This document shows positions 39,495 through 51,392 of a stretch of 64,000 bases of DNA, one piece after another. A model generated the notes under the pieces. The model did no database searches. It worked only from the letters and a program-made list of their open reading frames with translations, and was not told where the DNA came from. The stretch is from the NCBI RefSeq assembly GCF_023078275.1, contig NC_062996.1, positions 2,356,001 through 2,420,000 on the forward strand, in the 5' to 3' direction. A program made the translations under genes and the position numbers. How positions within the stretch are numbered: position 1 is the first letter of the stretch; every line of letters starts with the position of its first letter. The stretch comes from Leguminivora glycinivorella. Taxonomy: Eukaryota > Arthropoda > Insecta > Lepidoptera > Tortricidae.

Positions 39495-39890
39495 ATTGTG
39501 CTACCATAATAGTACATTACGATACAAGTGCGTAAAAAAGGAAGTTCGAAACGAGAGGCGATAAATTAAAACACGACCGAAGGGAGTGTTTTAAATCGAC
39601 ACGAGTTACGAATTTCCTTTTCGCACGAGTATCGTACGACGTTTTTCAGTACAGATGGCCATCCGAAGTTTCGACTTGGCATATAATGAACCACTTCTCG
39701 CACTAGTGCGTAAAAAAAACACCATCTGTACTGAAATAGTACATTTCGTTATAAGTGCGAGAAGTATGTCATTACTTCACGAGTCCCGAGACATTTTGCC
39801 ACGAGCGGCACGCGAGTGGCAAATCTCGGGACGAGTGAAGAATGACATTCTCGCACGTGTGACGAACGAAATTTTTTAATACAGTTGCGA
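39495..39890. mobile_element. CAGTACAGATGG MITE, compound copy
   Basis: AATAGTACATTACGATACAA, ACACGACCGAAGGGAGTGTT, TTCAGTACAGATGG, and a second AATAGTACATTTCGTTATAA at 39740, indicate two joined copies. Same family as 56213-56445. Confidence 0.6.
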
Positions 39891-40779
39891 AAAAACACTA
39901 CTACTTACTTACAACGAAATAAAACAATCCAAACTATCAATTTTCCCATGGACATTGACGGATTATTTGACAATTCAAAGGCGTATTTTTGAAGCTTTTA
40001 AACTTGCGTGCATATTTTCGAGTTTGCTATTCATCTAACATAATTTATTTCATTGGGTGCCATAAAAACATAAACATTTACGATTTGGGACGATTGTTTA
40101 ATGTACAACTACATTTTAATTTAATCGATCCATAATGACAAATAATGACAAATCACGTAACATATTGAGGTTTTTTGAACGTGCATTAAGTTAAAACATG
40201 GTAGACGCCTCTACTTTGACAGTAGAAGACGCGTTTCGTTCCAATCATGTTCTGTTTACACGACTCATTATGACCGATTTTTCAAAGTATAAACCATTTT
40301 ATAAATTATGTTTAGTATGACTAAAAGTAAACAATTACATATGAAATATTAACGTTTTAAATATTAATCACTTAATAGTATGTTTATAGTTTTATTCTGT
40401 CTTAGTAAACTAGACTAATATGAAAACAGCTCGGTAAGTAGTCGTAAAATGGAACGTATATACTTTTTACGCACTAGTTCGTAAAATACAACTTCTCGCA
40501 CGCTAAACAGCCAAAAAACGGGCACTTTTTGAGCAACTGTATTAAAAAATAATTTCGGTGTAAAAACATAATTCGGGCGAAACTAGAGCAAAACCTGCGG
40601 TTTCGGTATAAATCCAATCTCTTTGACACTAGAGCACCCGGCGTAGAAAAGGTGTCGATCGCTTGCGCTAAGATATTCATATTCATATTTATTGATATTG
40701 CACATATACATTACACATCAGAAACATAAACATTCATTAAACTAAATAATTCATATTACTCTAAGAATTAACTTATAAT
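39891..40779. other. AT-rich, MITE debris near 40460-40560
   Basis: GTAAAATACAACTTCTCGCAC (40484-40504) is a relic of the CAGTACAGATGG family. No gene was seen. Confidence 0.45.
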
Positions 40780-41241
40780 CAGGGAGCGTACTTTTCATGC
40801 CGATGACATCAATTTGACGTCACGCTCCATATAGGGTGAATAGGGTGATCACAAATTGTTTTATTGTTAATTATTAATCATTAGTCATCAATCATTTTAA
40901 GTTATGAATTTCTTTGCATGGTAATGAATGCAAGAAGGATGGTGTGCTTTACGTTAGAGAGAAATTCTCTTTTCTACGTCTTTATTGTAATGTGTTGTTA
41001 TCAATACTATTTAATTAAATTTATTTATAAAAACAAATCAAATAATTTTATTCACGTTTCACATTTCAAGTAGGTATTATTTATGCCACATGTAAATGGA
41101 CTACTGTATTTGAAGTAATTTGTACACGATTAAAATGATTGACGACTAATGATTAATAATTTACAATAAAACTATTTGGGATCACCCTATACGGAGCGTG
41201 ACGTCAGATTAATGTCATCGGCATGAAAAGTACGCTCCCTG
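40780..41241. mobile_element. hAT-type element, TSD CTTATAAT
   Basis: The ends CAGGGAGCGTACTTTTCATG and CATGAAAAGTACGCTCCCTG are exact inverses. CTTATAAT flanks both sides (40772-40779, 41242-41249). Inner inverted pairs (TGACGTCACGCTCC, GGGTGATC) extend the arms to ~120 bp. Confidence 0.88.
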
Positions 41242-41273
41242 CTTATAATATTAACTTATTATATCGCAATTAT

Positions 41274-41470
41274 TAGACGATTGGCAGTGGCACGTTGGCT
41301 ACACGGCCTGGTGCCGTAGCGTAGCCGTATGGCATTTCTGCGACGCGAAACGAAAACGAAACGCCGCGAAAGGTAGTCTGGCTCCGTCGCGCCAATACGC
41401 AAGAGCGATAGAGATAGATACCTACGAGCGTTTCGTTTCGTGAGCGTTTGTGCCATTCGGCTACGTACAC
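41274..41470. mobile_element. ATTCGGCTACG MITE
   Basis: CGATTGGCAGTGGCACGTTG to GTTTGTGCCATTCGGCTACG contains CGTAGCGTAGCCGTATGGCA and inner CGAAACGAAAACGAAACG. It is related to the insertion at ~20476-20602 (GCCATTCGGCTACGG, GCTCTTGCATATTGGCGCG). Confidence 0.5.
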
Positions 41471-41724
41471 TGTAATCTTCAATATATTTTTTCGTCAAAG
41501 TAATTTCTGGATTTTTTTATTGGAAAACACGATTTGCCGTTAGTGTAATAGTTTAGTTAGTAGTCCAGCTACAATTGCAGCTGGCGCTCATACTATAACG
41601 AAAACGAAACCGAAAGGTCATTGACCGCGCAGCTGCTGACGCCCTTGTGTCTAGTATACACTGTATCTGTACACAGACAGTTCCTTCCGCTTCTGTAGTA
41701 ATTAGCAATTTAGGATACCTTGAT

Positions 41725-42064
41725 GTCCAAATTTTTCGCTAGATGTCGCTGTACCACTACCACCTGTAAAAGTGTAAACTAGCGAACGACATTCTATATA
41801 GTTAATTTTATGTAATTAAATTACCTATAATTTAACCATAGAAGATTTTCGAATGCAGCGCCATCTATTATTAAGTTACGACAACTTTTCATGTGACTTT
41901 CCATGCCTAAAGGTTCCTAATAACACACGAAACATTTGGACCCTTTAACTTGGAAACTAACATCAAAATTTACAATTTAATTATTACATATAATTAATCA
42001 TAGAATGTCGTTCGCTAGTTTGCAGGTGGTACAGAGACATCTAGCGAAAAATTTGAACATCAAA
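41725..42064. mobile_element. Foldback element (TTTTTCGCTAGATGTC)
   Basis: Arms at 41725-41820 and 41985-42064 are inverted: CAAATTTTTCGCTAGATGTC, AACTAGCGAACGACATTCTA and complements. The centre is AT-rich. Confidence 0.68.
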
Positions 42065-43149
42065 AAAATACTTATATATTTTACCCATCGACCTACAATA
42101 GGGACTGAGCTCACACTTTTTTTGCCATACTAAATTGAACCTTATCACCTGCGCATAAAGGCGTTCTTGACAGACTAGCACAAGTGTGTCCACATGAGAG
42201 GGTCAAAGTTGGGGCTGGTGTCCCTCTCGCACGTGTGACCAGTGTTAAAAAATTACTATAGTAGTAGTATTTTTACCTGTATGATAACTAAGTTTATAAA
42301 CTTCTTGAATTATTTTAGTATTATATCGAGGCAAGGGTATTAATACCTTGTAACGAATTGGTAAGTCATTATTATGAAGCCATAAAACCAAAAAATTGCG
42401 CAATTATTAAAAACCTTTAATTGCCACGAAATGCCGCCTTTTTAAATGCCTAAAATTTTTTTACAAAGAAACAAGCCGCACGTGCGCAGCGTCGGATGAT
42501 AGGGTTGCCTATGGATTAAGGGGCTGACAACACCCAACTGCGCAAAATTGATGTTACTTTGCGCAGTTTTTTAAGACAAATTATTAGTTTTAGTAAGGCA
42601 AGTAAATTATATGTTATTATTCATTATATTTCAACGAACATAGCCGTACTCGATACACGATTTAACGAAATCGGCTCGATAGAAAAAAATTGCAAAGATT
42701 GGTCTCGAGTTCGTCATTTAACGGCTCTATGTCGTTCAATTATTCACTTAGTTGTCTTTAATTAAAATTACATTAACAAAAATATACATATCTAAAACAC
42801 TAACGAAACATATTGCACAAATAATGCATCTTTCTATTTTATTTTAATATTTTTCAGTACTTTTTGTACCTAGCCGCTCTGTTTTAGTGGTATCGCGCTC
42901 TCACTTACTCCCATGCGAATAGACAGTGTACGGTAGCGTCAAGGCCATTGGGTGTTGTCTGCGTCTTAAAACGAATTAATTACTCAGAGAAAATTGTATA
43001 CTACTATTATATTTAAGAATGTCCTATGGTACATATTTTATTCATGATGTCTATTTAACTTAGCATTGTTAGCCATTCCACAAGCGTACATCGCATTATA
43101 TGAACCTTAAAAAAACTCGCGACGTAAAATAACAATAGAAAGTGCGAAC
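42065..43149. other. Intergenic, nothing recognised
   Basis: No terminal repeats, no domain-bearing frame. Short GC patches near 42190-42235 and 42880-42960 have no associated splice signals that I can defend. Confidence 0.4.
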
Positions 43150-43235
43150 GTGCGTTCCGCGAGAACGCGCGCCACCCCTGATTAGGCCGCGAACTCGCGG
43201 CCGCCGGCATGTACTTGTAGCACGGCAATAGAATC
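43150..43235. mobile_element. Fragment of CAGGGGCGGCTCAC element
   Basis: Reverse of part of 59881-60109 (CGCGAACTCGCGGCCGCCGG, TGTACTTGTAGCACGG). Confidence 0.55.
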
Positions 43236-43929
43236 CCCGACGCAAAAAAGGACGGGATGTTATAAGACTTATAAGTTTCACGTGTCTGTCTGTTTGTCTT
43301 TCTGTCTGTCTGTGGAATCGTAGCTCCCGAACGGATGAACCGATTTAGATTTAGTTTTTTTTGTCTGAAAGCTGAGTTAATCGGGAGTGTTCTTAGCCAC
43401 GTTTCATGAAAATCGGTTTACTATGTCGCAATCGGGGGTTTTTTCAAAACTTTAATTGATTGTCAACTGACCTAATAGATATCTACAGTCGGGTTCATAA
43501 TCATGTCTACATTCCTTCTCCTTTACCAAACAAGTCTGTCAGTAAATAAGAGCAAAGAAAACTATAGGTATCCTTTTCTCTAGCACCCTAAAGAAAAGGA
43601 TGCATGTAGTTTTCTTTGTTCTTATTTACTGACAGACTTGTTTGACAGAGTATATTTATGAACTCCACTGTACGTACAACATAACCTAACCACAAAATTA
43701 AAATTTTGAAAAAATCCCTGACCGCGATATAGTGGACCGATTTTCATGAAACATGGCTAACAAAACATCACTCCCCACTAACTCAGCTTTCAAACAAAAA
43801 AAAACTAAATCGGTTCATCCGTTCGGGAGCTACGATGCCACAGACAGACACTCACAAAGACAGACAGACAGACAAACAGATAGACACGTCAAACGTATTA
43901 ACACCCAGTCGTTTTTGCGTCGGGGGTTC
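43236..43929. repeat. Two opposed GTCT-tract repeats with a mariner-like MITE between
   Basis: 43236-43450 is a plus copy and 43684-43929 a minus copy of the family at 6797. Between them lies the MITE 43486-43670. The pair makes a ~700-bp inverted repeat. Confidence 0.7.
43486..43670. mobile_element. Tc1/mariner-type MITE (TA-CAGTCGGGTTCATAA)
   Basis: The ends CAGTCGGGTTCATAA and TTATGAACTCCACTG are inverted and flanked by TA (43484-43485, 43671-43672). The arms include CAAACAAGTCTGTCAGTAAA and its complement. Confidence 0.78.
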
Positions 43930-44186
43930 ATAAGCACTTCAATAAGAATTTAGAATCTGAGTCTCAAGTGTTCTTAGAACTTATATTGCTGTTCCCATTA
44001 AGCACCAAAAAAATAAAACACAAGTTAGAATAATAATCCTTATGTGAATACTATAAGGTTGATAATCGGTTTGTAATCTGTAAGTCACTTCTTTGGTTGT
44101 TTGGTTCAGTCATAATAAAAATAAAGAGAATCCATCCAATGGTCTCATAGCAAAAAGCCTGGATTGACTTGACTGTCACTAGGTGG

Positions 44187-44326
44187 CAGCAGCGGCTGGT
44201 CCATACAAGCCAATTCCCACCGGCTTGCCTAAAATTGATTACTAGTAAAGTACCTAATGTTACGAGTAAGGTAGGTTTCTTTTTGCTTTGGTGTTGCCCA
44301 GCAGAAATTTTCACCAGCCGCCACTG
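44187..44326. mobile_element. 140-bp hAT MITE, TSD CTAGGTGG
   Basis: It starts CAGCAGCGGCTGG and ends CCAGCCGCCACTG. CTAGGTGG flanks it exactly (44179-44186, 44327-44334). Related in sequence to 46201-46335 (GAAATTTTCACCAGCCGCCA versus AAGTTTTCACGCGCCACCA). Confidence 0.85.
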
Positions 44327-44402
44327 CTAGGTGGTTCGTTCAAGGGTCAGATGCAGAAGGTGGTAATCCTGGATATAGAGCGGATAGTCCAACGGTCCCT
44401 CT

Positions 44403-44919
44403 TAGGGTTGTAAATAGAAAAAAAAACAAATGTTTTTTTTCAGAATTGTGAAAAAAAAACATGAAAAAAAACCGAGCACCATGGTTTTTTTTCTAAATAT
44501 GGTTTTTTTTCAGATGAACAAATAATACGACAATAACGGTTTTTCGTGAGTTGTAACGTGTTTCAATAACAATAACGTACATTTTAATTCAATTAACATT
44601 CAGTATACAAACGTTTATTGGGGAATCCCCGATGCTGCGTGTAGCGGTGGTGTTGCCAACAGTAAATAGTGATAACTACCAACTACAGATTTCGTAAATG
44701 TTACTTTTATAAGACCAGAAATTAAAGTTATTTGATTAAATTCGTTTAATAGTTAACATTAAGTCTAAAAACCCGTATAGAAGTATTAACTACTTTGCAA
44801 ATTTTGAGATTTCGTACTTTAGAAAAAAAACATACTCCAGAAAAAAAACTGTTTTTTTTCACGGTTTTTTTTCATGTTTTTTTTCAAGCCAGAAAAAAAA
44901 CCGTTTTTTTGCAACCCTA
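44403..44919. mobile_element. 517-bp hAT-type element rich in A8/T8 tracts, TSD GTCCCTCT
   Basis: Termini TAGGGTTGTAAA and TTTGCAACCCTA, TSD GTCCCTCT (44395-44402, 44920-44927). Both subterminal regions carry repeated homopolymer blocks (CAGAAAAAAAACCGTTTTTT-type words), eight or more of them. No coding capacity. Confidence 0.85.
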
Positions 44920-45032
44920 GTCCCTCTCTCTGCAGCCCTAACCACCGGCAGCTTGGGCCCTGCTGGCGGCACCCCTAGATTAGGTTTTTCATAATGTGTT
45001 TATATGTTTTGTAAGTGTTTTATTATTATAAA

Positions 45033-45196
45033 GGGCATTTATTTGTGTGATGAGCACAGATATTTGTTCCCGAGTCATGGATGTTTTCTATGTATATAAG
45101 TATGTATTTATCTATTTAAGTATGTATGTATATACAACCTTTGCTTAGTTTGGGGCTATTAGTTGATCTGTGTAAGGTGTCCCCAATATTTATTTA
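45033..45196 (+). mobile_element. SINE body without tRNA head
   Basis: GGGCATTTATTTGTGTGATG to GTGTCCCCAATATTTATTTA matches the 3' two thirds of the SINE at 8661-9092 and 59705-60180. Confidence 0.7.
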
Positions 45197-45419
45197 TGTA
45201 TACATACTGTAAAAATCCTCACCTTGTATATAGGAGATTTAGGAGAAATGGCATATACTAGAAAAAATTACCAATACCTTTGATACAAATTCCAATAAAT
45301 TTGATGACAGTTTTTCCAATTTTTTTATATACAAGTATAATAATTGAAGAAAACTTTTTTATTCAAAATTGCAATGAAAGATCTGGAAAGCGGCAGTATT
45401 GTGTATTCAGGGCAATGAG

Positions 45420-45650
45420 CAGTGATCGGAACTATGGGAGCAAAACTTTAACAAAACTTGCTAAGTGGACATTTTAGAGTACTTACAGCCATGAAAATAT
45501 TAACATCCTTGTAGTAATGTATTAGAAATCTTGGATTTATTAAATAATCAAATTTAACACTGTTCTGAAAATAATAATATTGGTTTTATTTTAAATTTAT
45601 GTCATCTCTAAGGTTTTGTTAAAGTTTTGCTCCCATAGTTCCGATCACTG
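45420..45650. mobile_element. hAT MITE, TSD GCAATGAG
   Basis: The ends CAGTGATCGGAACTATGGGA and TCCCATAGTTCCGATCACTG are exact inverses, with arms ~40 bp. GCAATGAG flanks both sides (45412-45419, 45651-45658). Removing it restores a plus frame ending ...MSEDDMSRNSYSIKLQ-stop, of unknown significance. Confidence 0.88.
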
Positions 45651-46200
45651 GCAATGAGTGAAGATGACATGTCAAGAAATTCCTACAGCATTAAACTCCA
45701 ATAAATTATAACACTTATGACACGACATCTTGGAATTTAGACATTAAAAAAAACATTACAACTAATGTAAATATTGCTGGACTGACGGTTCCTTAATCAA
45801 ACAGATTTAAAAAAATAATGTGGCATGTAACTTGAAAAGTTTATTTTTCTTGTAGGCCAGATTTTACAATACTTTGTAATAGTTTTATCAATTTAATTGT
45901 GAGTTTGAGATAAGAGACAAACAAGGTGTAATCCTACATAGCTTGTTTGTTTTAAAATCTCTATAGTAATGTACTTTTGCCGTTTTTGTGTGATTTATAG
46001 TAAATTTTTTAAATGTGTTTAAAAAAAAACCACCCCAAAAAAAGCCTGACGCAATGGACTATGGCCTGTTTAGTCCTAGGGTAAATATGTGCCTGCTTAC
46101 AAACACGAACTTTCATATGGATCATCAATTCACAATTCCACTACTGCTGCATCAAATACATATAGTGTTTAGTTTATCCTAATCCAAAGTGTCTAGTCAG

Positions 46201-46335
46201 CAGTGGCGTAGCATCTATACAACAAGATTCCCAACGGGTTCCCTAAAATTCTGCAGTAACTGTTGAAGTCCATACAGAACAGAGCCCCAAAACCCCTCCG
46301 GCTTTACCAACAAAAGTTTTCACGCGCCACCACTG
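46201..46335. mobile_element. 135-bp hAT MITE, TSD CTAGTCAG
   Basis: It starts CAGTGGCGTAGCATC and ends ACGCGCCACCACTG. CTAGTCAG flanks it exactly (46193-46200, 46336-46343). Confidence 0.87.
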
Positions 46336-46343
46336 CTAGTCAG

Positions 46344-47300
46344 TTCCAGTTTTATTTGGCCTTTTCTACCCTGCCTGAATGGGTCCCAAACATGAACAAG
46401 TTTAGGGAATCCCGGAATGATAAACAGCCTAGTCTTCAGCTTCTACATGTCATAAAAATTATAATTTGCAATATAGAAACTGATACACCTTTAGTGGTGG
46501 TCACCTCCTTTCAAGTTGTTTATGATCCAATGAGATGCTTCTTTGGTATAAAGAAATAGGTAAAACTTTCCCAATAACTTATTGAAATAATTTCTCATTT
46601 CTTACTTTGAACACAATTTAACCAAAATGGTACATATTTAACCTAAGTTAGGTTAACTTAAAATAATTTATCTTCAAAAAAATACACAATTTTTTGGCAT
46701 TTAGTTTAATTAGGCATGTTTTATTTAATCATATTCTCTTTTTATGTTTGAGGAAAAAGATTTTTAATTTTGAATTGTTTGGTTTTAGACAAAACTACCA
46801 CTGTAATTAATAACTTCATTAAATGTGTTCAAATTGTAAATATAGGTTTACTTGTGTGGTTTGGTGTAATAAACTATTTGTTTTTTATACATTAAAATTG
46901 AAGGTAGCTAGACATTTTAATAATGGATTTGTAATCTAAAATGTAACTTTCTAAGTAGCAAGGAATTTAAAAAGTTGTCTCAGCTGATTGCTTAGGACTA
47001 ACCAAGGTTACACATATGAGTCACAAGACACAAGAATGCCTAAAATGTACTGTCTCACTGTGCCTTAACCTGGACACTGTTTTTTCAATGAGTATGCCAT
47101 ATTTGGACACAAGGCAAGTAAGTATCTCATTCAAATATAGAAGTTGTTGTACACTGTTCAAATATGACACTTATTATGCGGCAGATAGTGTTATCTCAGT
47201 AATAAACAACTTTTATAATTAGATAAGTTATTTCAGGAGCCTATGTAACATGTTATACTATAGTTAAGAGCAGTTTGTTTACAGGTGGTGACTGGCCGAA
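46344..47300. other. Unique-looking sequence, possible UTR
   Basis: This stretch is less repetitive than its surroundings, with AATAAA-type sites near 46868 and 47206 on the plus strand. It could be untranslated transcript sequence, but no coding frame supports this. Confidence 0.3.
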
Positions 47301-48360
47301 TGTCATCCTGCCTTGGCCACCTGCGGTGAACTAAAAGCGAACGAGTTCCAATTTGGAACGGGACGATACTTACTGGCTCGCGCCGACAAGGTCCTCGCAT
47401 CCACCAGCTCACAGTCACGCCGCCAAAAAGCGGCAATACACCACAATAACACAATTCAACCGCGCACTTTCACGACAAGAATGCACTGCACACAACTATC
47501 AAACAAACAAAATAGAGAAACTGTGCACCACACTATCATCACCAAACATTTCAAAACAATTTATCTATCAAAAGTCCAATGTCGCGCGGACTCTGAATTC
47601 CTCGCGGAGCACTAACCCATATTCGGGCGTCGTATTACTGTGTAATCAACGGAATTATTACCAATTTACGGCACCGCGCTCGACGTCCGTTCGCCGCTGA
47701 GAAAATACTTATAAAACGTTTTTCGAAAGCGCCTAGACGCACGGCCGTGGACCTTTCGAAAAAGTACAAAATATAGTCGCGCGCCAAATAAGAAAATCGA
47801 TGGTGCCGTTGGGTCGTCGCCGGTTCTAAAGTGGAATAATATTTTATCAAAAAATGTAATAAAAACGACATTATTTCTTGTGACGGTTCCTAGCTGTCAG
47901 AATTTTCTATGTATAACCCCACCTATTTGACTGACACTTCGTCAGCGCCATGACAGCACCACGACAGCGACCTTTGCAAACGGCCGGATAACACTGCTTG
48001 CTGAGCGATATTCGACCGTAACGTTTGTACCACTTACGACTTTCCTACTTGGCGCTAATCGCGAAAAATACGAAACGGATATGAATTTGTTTTGTAAAAC
48101 TTACAACAAGCAGTAATCAGTGGATTGGAAAATTCCAAATAAATGAAGCGAGCGAGCGCGCGGTGTCTGTATCCGTGGACAGAAACGCGAGACACTGTTT
48201 TCGAAACATTGGCTCGGCACGACGTCATTTTTGGCGTATTTTGAGTTGGATCGTGAACGGGAAAACTCGAAACCGTTCGGTTGCGAGAAAGAGACGCAGC
48301 GCCGGTAACTTCGAACGATATTGGACGTTAACGTCAAGGTAGTCGTATACATTTCCGTGC
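47300..48360 (-). promoter_or_regulatory. CpG-rich block with three minus-strand splice donors
   Basis: GC- and CpG-rich compared with both flanks. On the minus strand, strong donors GTAAGT occur at 47373 (GAGCCA/GTAAGTATC), 48037 (AAAGTC/GTAAGTGG) and 48104 (CTTGTT/GTAAGTTTT). This pattern fits alternative first (5'UTR) exons of a minus-strand gene, either the BTB gene or a neighbour. From the first donor, ATG at 47400 would read MRGPCRREP. No TATA box was identified, and the transcript is not proven. Confidence 0.4.
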
Positions 48361-49016
48361 TATTGTCCTATAATGTTGTTGGAAAGTGAAGGAAGCCATA
48401 CTATTTTGAAGTTTTTTCTATATTACTTGCTTATAGATAGAATGTTAGTTACACAGCTAGGAGAATAGCTGTTTTTCTATGTATATTTGCGCGTGTGTGC
48501 GTTACTTCCCGTACGTGTAGTTATCGTATGATAAAATTTGTCTTAGTGTGCGTTTTGTATTACATAAAAATTTGAATGTATAGGGACGGCCTTAAGCGGT
48601 CATAGAATCAATAAACTAAAAATTCAATTTTATTTTAGATCGTAGCGCGATCAGCCAAGTTCATAAATTAAGGAAGTAAGTATGTAGGTACATTGTATGT
48701 TATGCTCGCTAATTATAAATTACTATATTTTGATTAAAGTAGGAAGTAAGCAGTTTTGCTTGTCAGTAAGTTATTGAAAGTGTTTTTTTTTCCTGGCTTT
48801 TGTTACATTAGCCAACGACAAGTGATTGAAAGTGTTGGTTAAGTTAATTATAACAGCAGGTACCTATTTAATGCTGCCGTACATGCTTACGTTAACTTTG
48901 TTGCCGGGTATTTTATTACGTATCGATTACGTTGTTGATTTGATTGTCTATTACCTTTGCTTTTGCAGTCTTTGCAGATCGTTGGTGGAATTGCAGAAGT
49001 AAATTACTTTACTATT
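48361..49016. other. AT-rich, nothing recognised
   Basis: No repeat family member or exon was identified. A short repeated phrase (AAGTGATTGAAAGTGTT versus AGTTATTGAAAGTGTT) occurs at 48770-48840. Confidence 0.4.
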
Positions 49017-49226
49017 AACCTTTTAACCGCCAGAAATTTTTGATCGAGCGTGCTCGTGTCGCCACCGACAGGTATTGTACCACGGAGAGTAAGGTTGGCA
49101 TAGTTATGGGAGTTATAAATGGGCTGTAAAAACCAAATCAGATCTTTGTCTTATTTATCAGACTATGGCGGAATGAGCTGGATATGTGATGTCTTATATA
49201 TCAGACTCTGGCGGTTAAAGGGTTAA
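49017..49226. mobile_element. MITE (CCTTTTAACCGCCAGA ends)
   Basis: CCTTTTAACCGCCAGA and TCTGGCGGTTAAAGGGTTAA are inverted, and TCAGACTATGGCGG is a third partial copy inside. No TSD was resolved. Confidence 0.65.
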
Positions 49227-49239
49227 ACCAATTGATGTT

Positions 49240-49758
49240 AAGACGCTATAAGAGCGAAAATGCTAAAATGGAAAGGATCCGTTCTTTCAATTTGGGAATT
49301 TTAGTTAAATATACTAGTGTAGATTTATTGAAAAGAAATTGTCAATTCAAAACAACTTCAGTTAAAAGATATTGCGAAAAAATCTTTAAAATCGAGGTTC
49401 CGCTCTCGACTATTTCCCCCTTCAAAATTTAATCAACCGTAACGAAATTTCAGAATCTGAATAACAATGCAATAATCTGTGTCGGACGTCGCGTCGGACC
49501 GTTTAATTTTTTTGGCTAAAAAGTTACCAATTTTGAATACCACACATTTTTTGCACCACAATCAATAAGGCCGTTTTTGGAAAATTTAGATGGGCGTCTT
49601 TAAAAAAAATATCAAAAAAAAAATCAAAACGGTCCGACACAGATAAAAAAATTAATAATAGGTACCTAATCTGTTTTGAAAAAATCGAGGAAATAGTCGA
49701 GAGCGTTTGTATGGAGAATTCTGTACTTATTCCTACCTATATTCCTCCTGTATCGTCT
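49240..49758. mobile_element. ~520-bp MITE family, copy 1
   Basis: It begins AGACGCTATAAGAGCGAAAA and ends CTCCTGTATCGTCT. It is the reverse counterpart of 55603-56117 over its whole length (AATCTTTAAAATCGAGGTTC, ATCTGTGTCGGAC, TATGGAGAATTCTGTAC). Confidence 0.68.
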
Positions 49759-51392
49759 TAAAGTTGGCTTATGTCTTATGTCTCAGAATATTTAGGTAGG
49801 TACAGTACAGTTAGCAACAAAGTTATGAATACAGCTAAAGTCCCAAAAGTCTCATATTCATACCTATTTTGCTGACTGTACCACGAAACCTACACTCAAA
49901 GGATAAATCTGTACTTAGCTTATTTTTTATGAGAAGCAGAGGGATCGCATAATGGTAAGCGAATACCTCCAGCCATGGACATTTTAAATAGCCGCATGGT
50001 TGTATGTACTTATGTAGGTTAGAGAGGCAAAAATCAAAGAAGAAAGAAGCCTTGAATATGTAGGATATCGGTCCGACTTCCGATATTGGATCGGATCGGA
50101 TACTGTGAAAACGCACTTATACGCAAATAAGTGTTTGGCCTACCAATACATTGCCGTGCTTGGGTATGATTAGATAAGTTTTGGCGAATAAAATTACCTG
50201 CTTATGCTAATACTTACTATTACATACCTACATCCGTTTTTATGGTATTTATTTCATTTATAGCAATAATTTTATATTTAGCGTACAAGTATGCTTAATT
50301 TATGGTTCATATGTCACAGATTCAAATTTAGCATTGCAAATCGATTATCACCTTCTACTTAATACTTATATGATCAATTCGATGACGATATTATATTATA
50401 CAGTGTGTTAACACCCATGTAGGCATTTATTAAAACCGATAATAATATGATCCGTTAGCATGATGAGATGGAGAATTTATATTACATTTATGTACTTATG
50501 TTAGAATTTTAAGACGTAAGTTAGTGAAAGTTTTAAGGAAATATGTATGTGTAATCTACGTCTAATCGTCCATCACACAAGATAATAATTCCACGATCCG
50601 CCGGGCGGGTGGAAAGCGGTCACCGTAACGTATGGAAGCATACATTTGGGGGGTTGTCACATGCGCGTTGCCGACCCATTAGAATACTGTAATTAATCAC
50701 AGGGAGTGAGTGATTAGACTCACATAATCACACTAGTGTTGTTTATTGTTCTTACTCGTATATTTATGTGTCAAAAATTATCTGTATATATAGGTATGTC
50801 GTAACTCGTATGTATTTGAAAGTTAAGAGATTTTTTTTTACAATAGACTGTGCCTTGTGCCTGAGTAGTTACTTATGATTATTACACGTCGGTTTAAGTA
50901 CAAAACATGTACTCATTCACACTATTATATTTTTTTGTATATTGAGGAAAACGGATACAAAAAAGATATTTTTACATATAATGCAGATAAGAGCGGAGTA
51001 TTTGCTAAAAATAATTTTGCTTTAATATTTAAAATCACTAAAAACTGGATTATATGGTCCTCTTAAAAAAAAGATTTTGTCTACAATGCCTACATCTATT
51101 AAGTTAGTTTTCTTTTTAAAAATATTCGTTAAATAAATTTGCGTCTTGCTGGACTTGATATCTTTTTAATATTTTTGAAACACAGGGTAATTTCGAAGTA
51201 AGGTGCAAAGGTGCTAACTCACTTTAGCTCCTGAATTCAATAGTTGAAAAGTACTTATTTGGATTACGGCAGTTATTGTCGAGAAGGTGCGATACTCTAC
51301 AAATACGAGCGAGGGCCATATTGGCCCATAATTATAGAGTTTTTAATCCCAAATAGGGGTGAATCATTTCATGCCACTAATTAAGATAACTG
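49759..51392. other. AT-rich intergenic, small relics
   Basis: 50590-50700 (GGAAAGCGGTCACCGTAACG, ATACATTTGGGG) is a reverse relative of the retroelement tail at 1020-1158. Otherwise nothing is recognised. Confidence 0.45.

Noticed and set aside
45216..45262. Minus-strand microexon (TTTTTTCTAG ... ACAAG/GTGAGG)
   Set aside because: Signals are fair but the exon would be ~35 nt, with no partner exons or conserved peptide.
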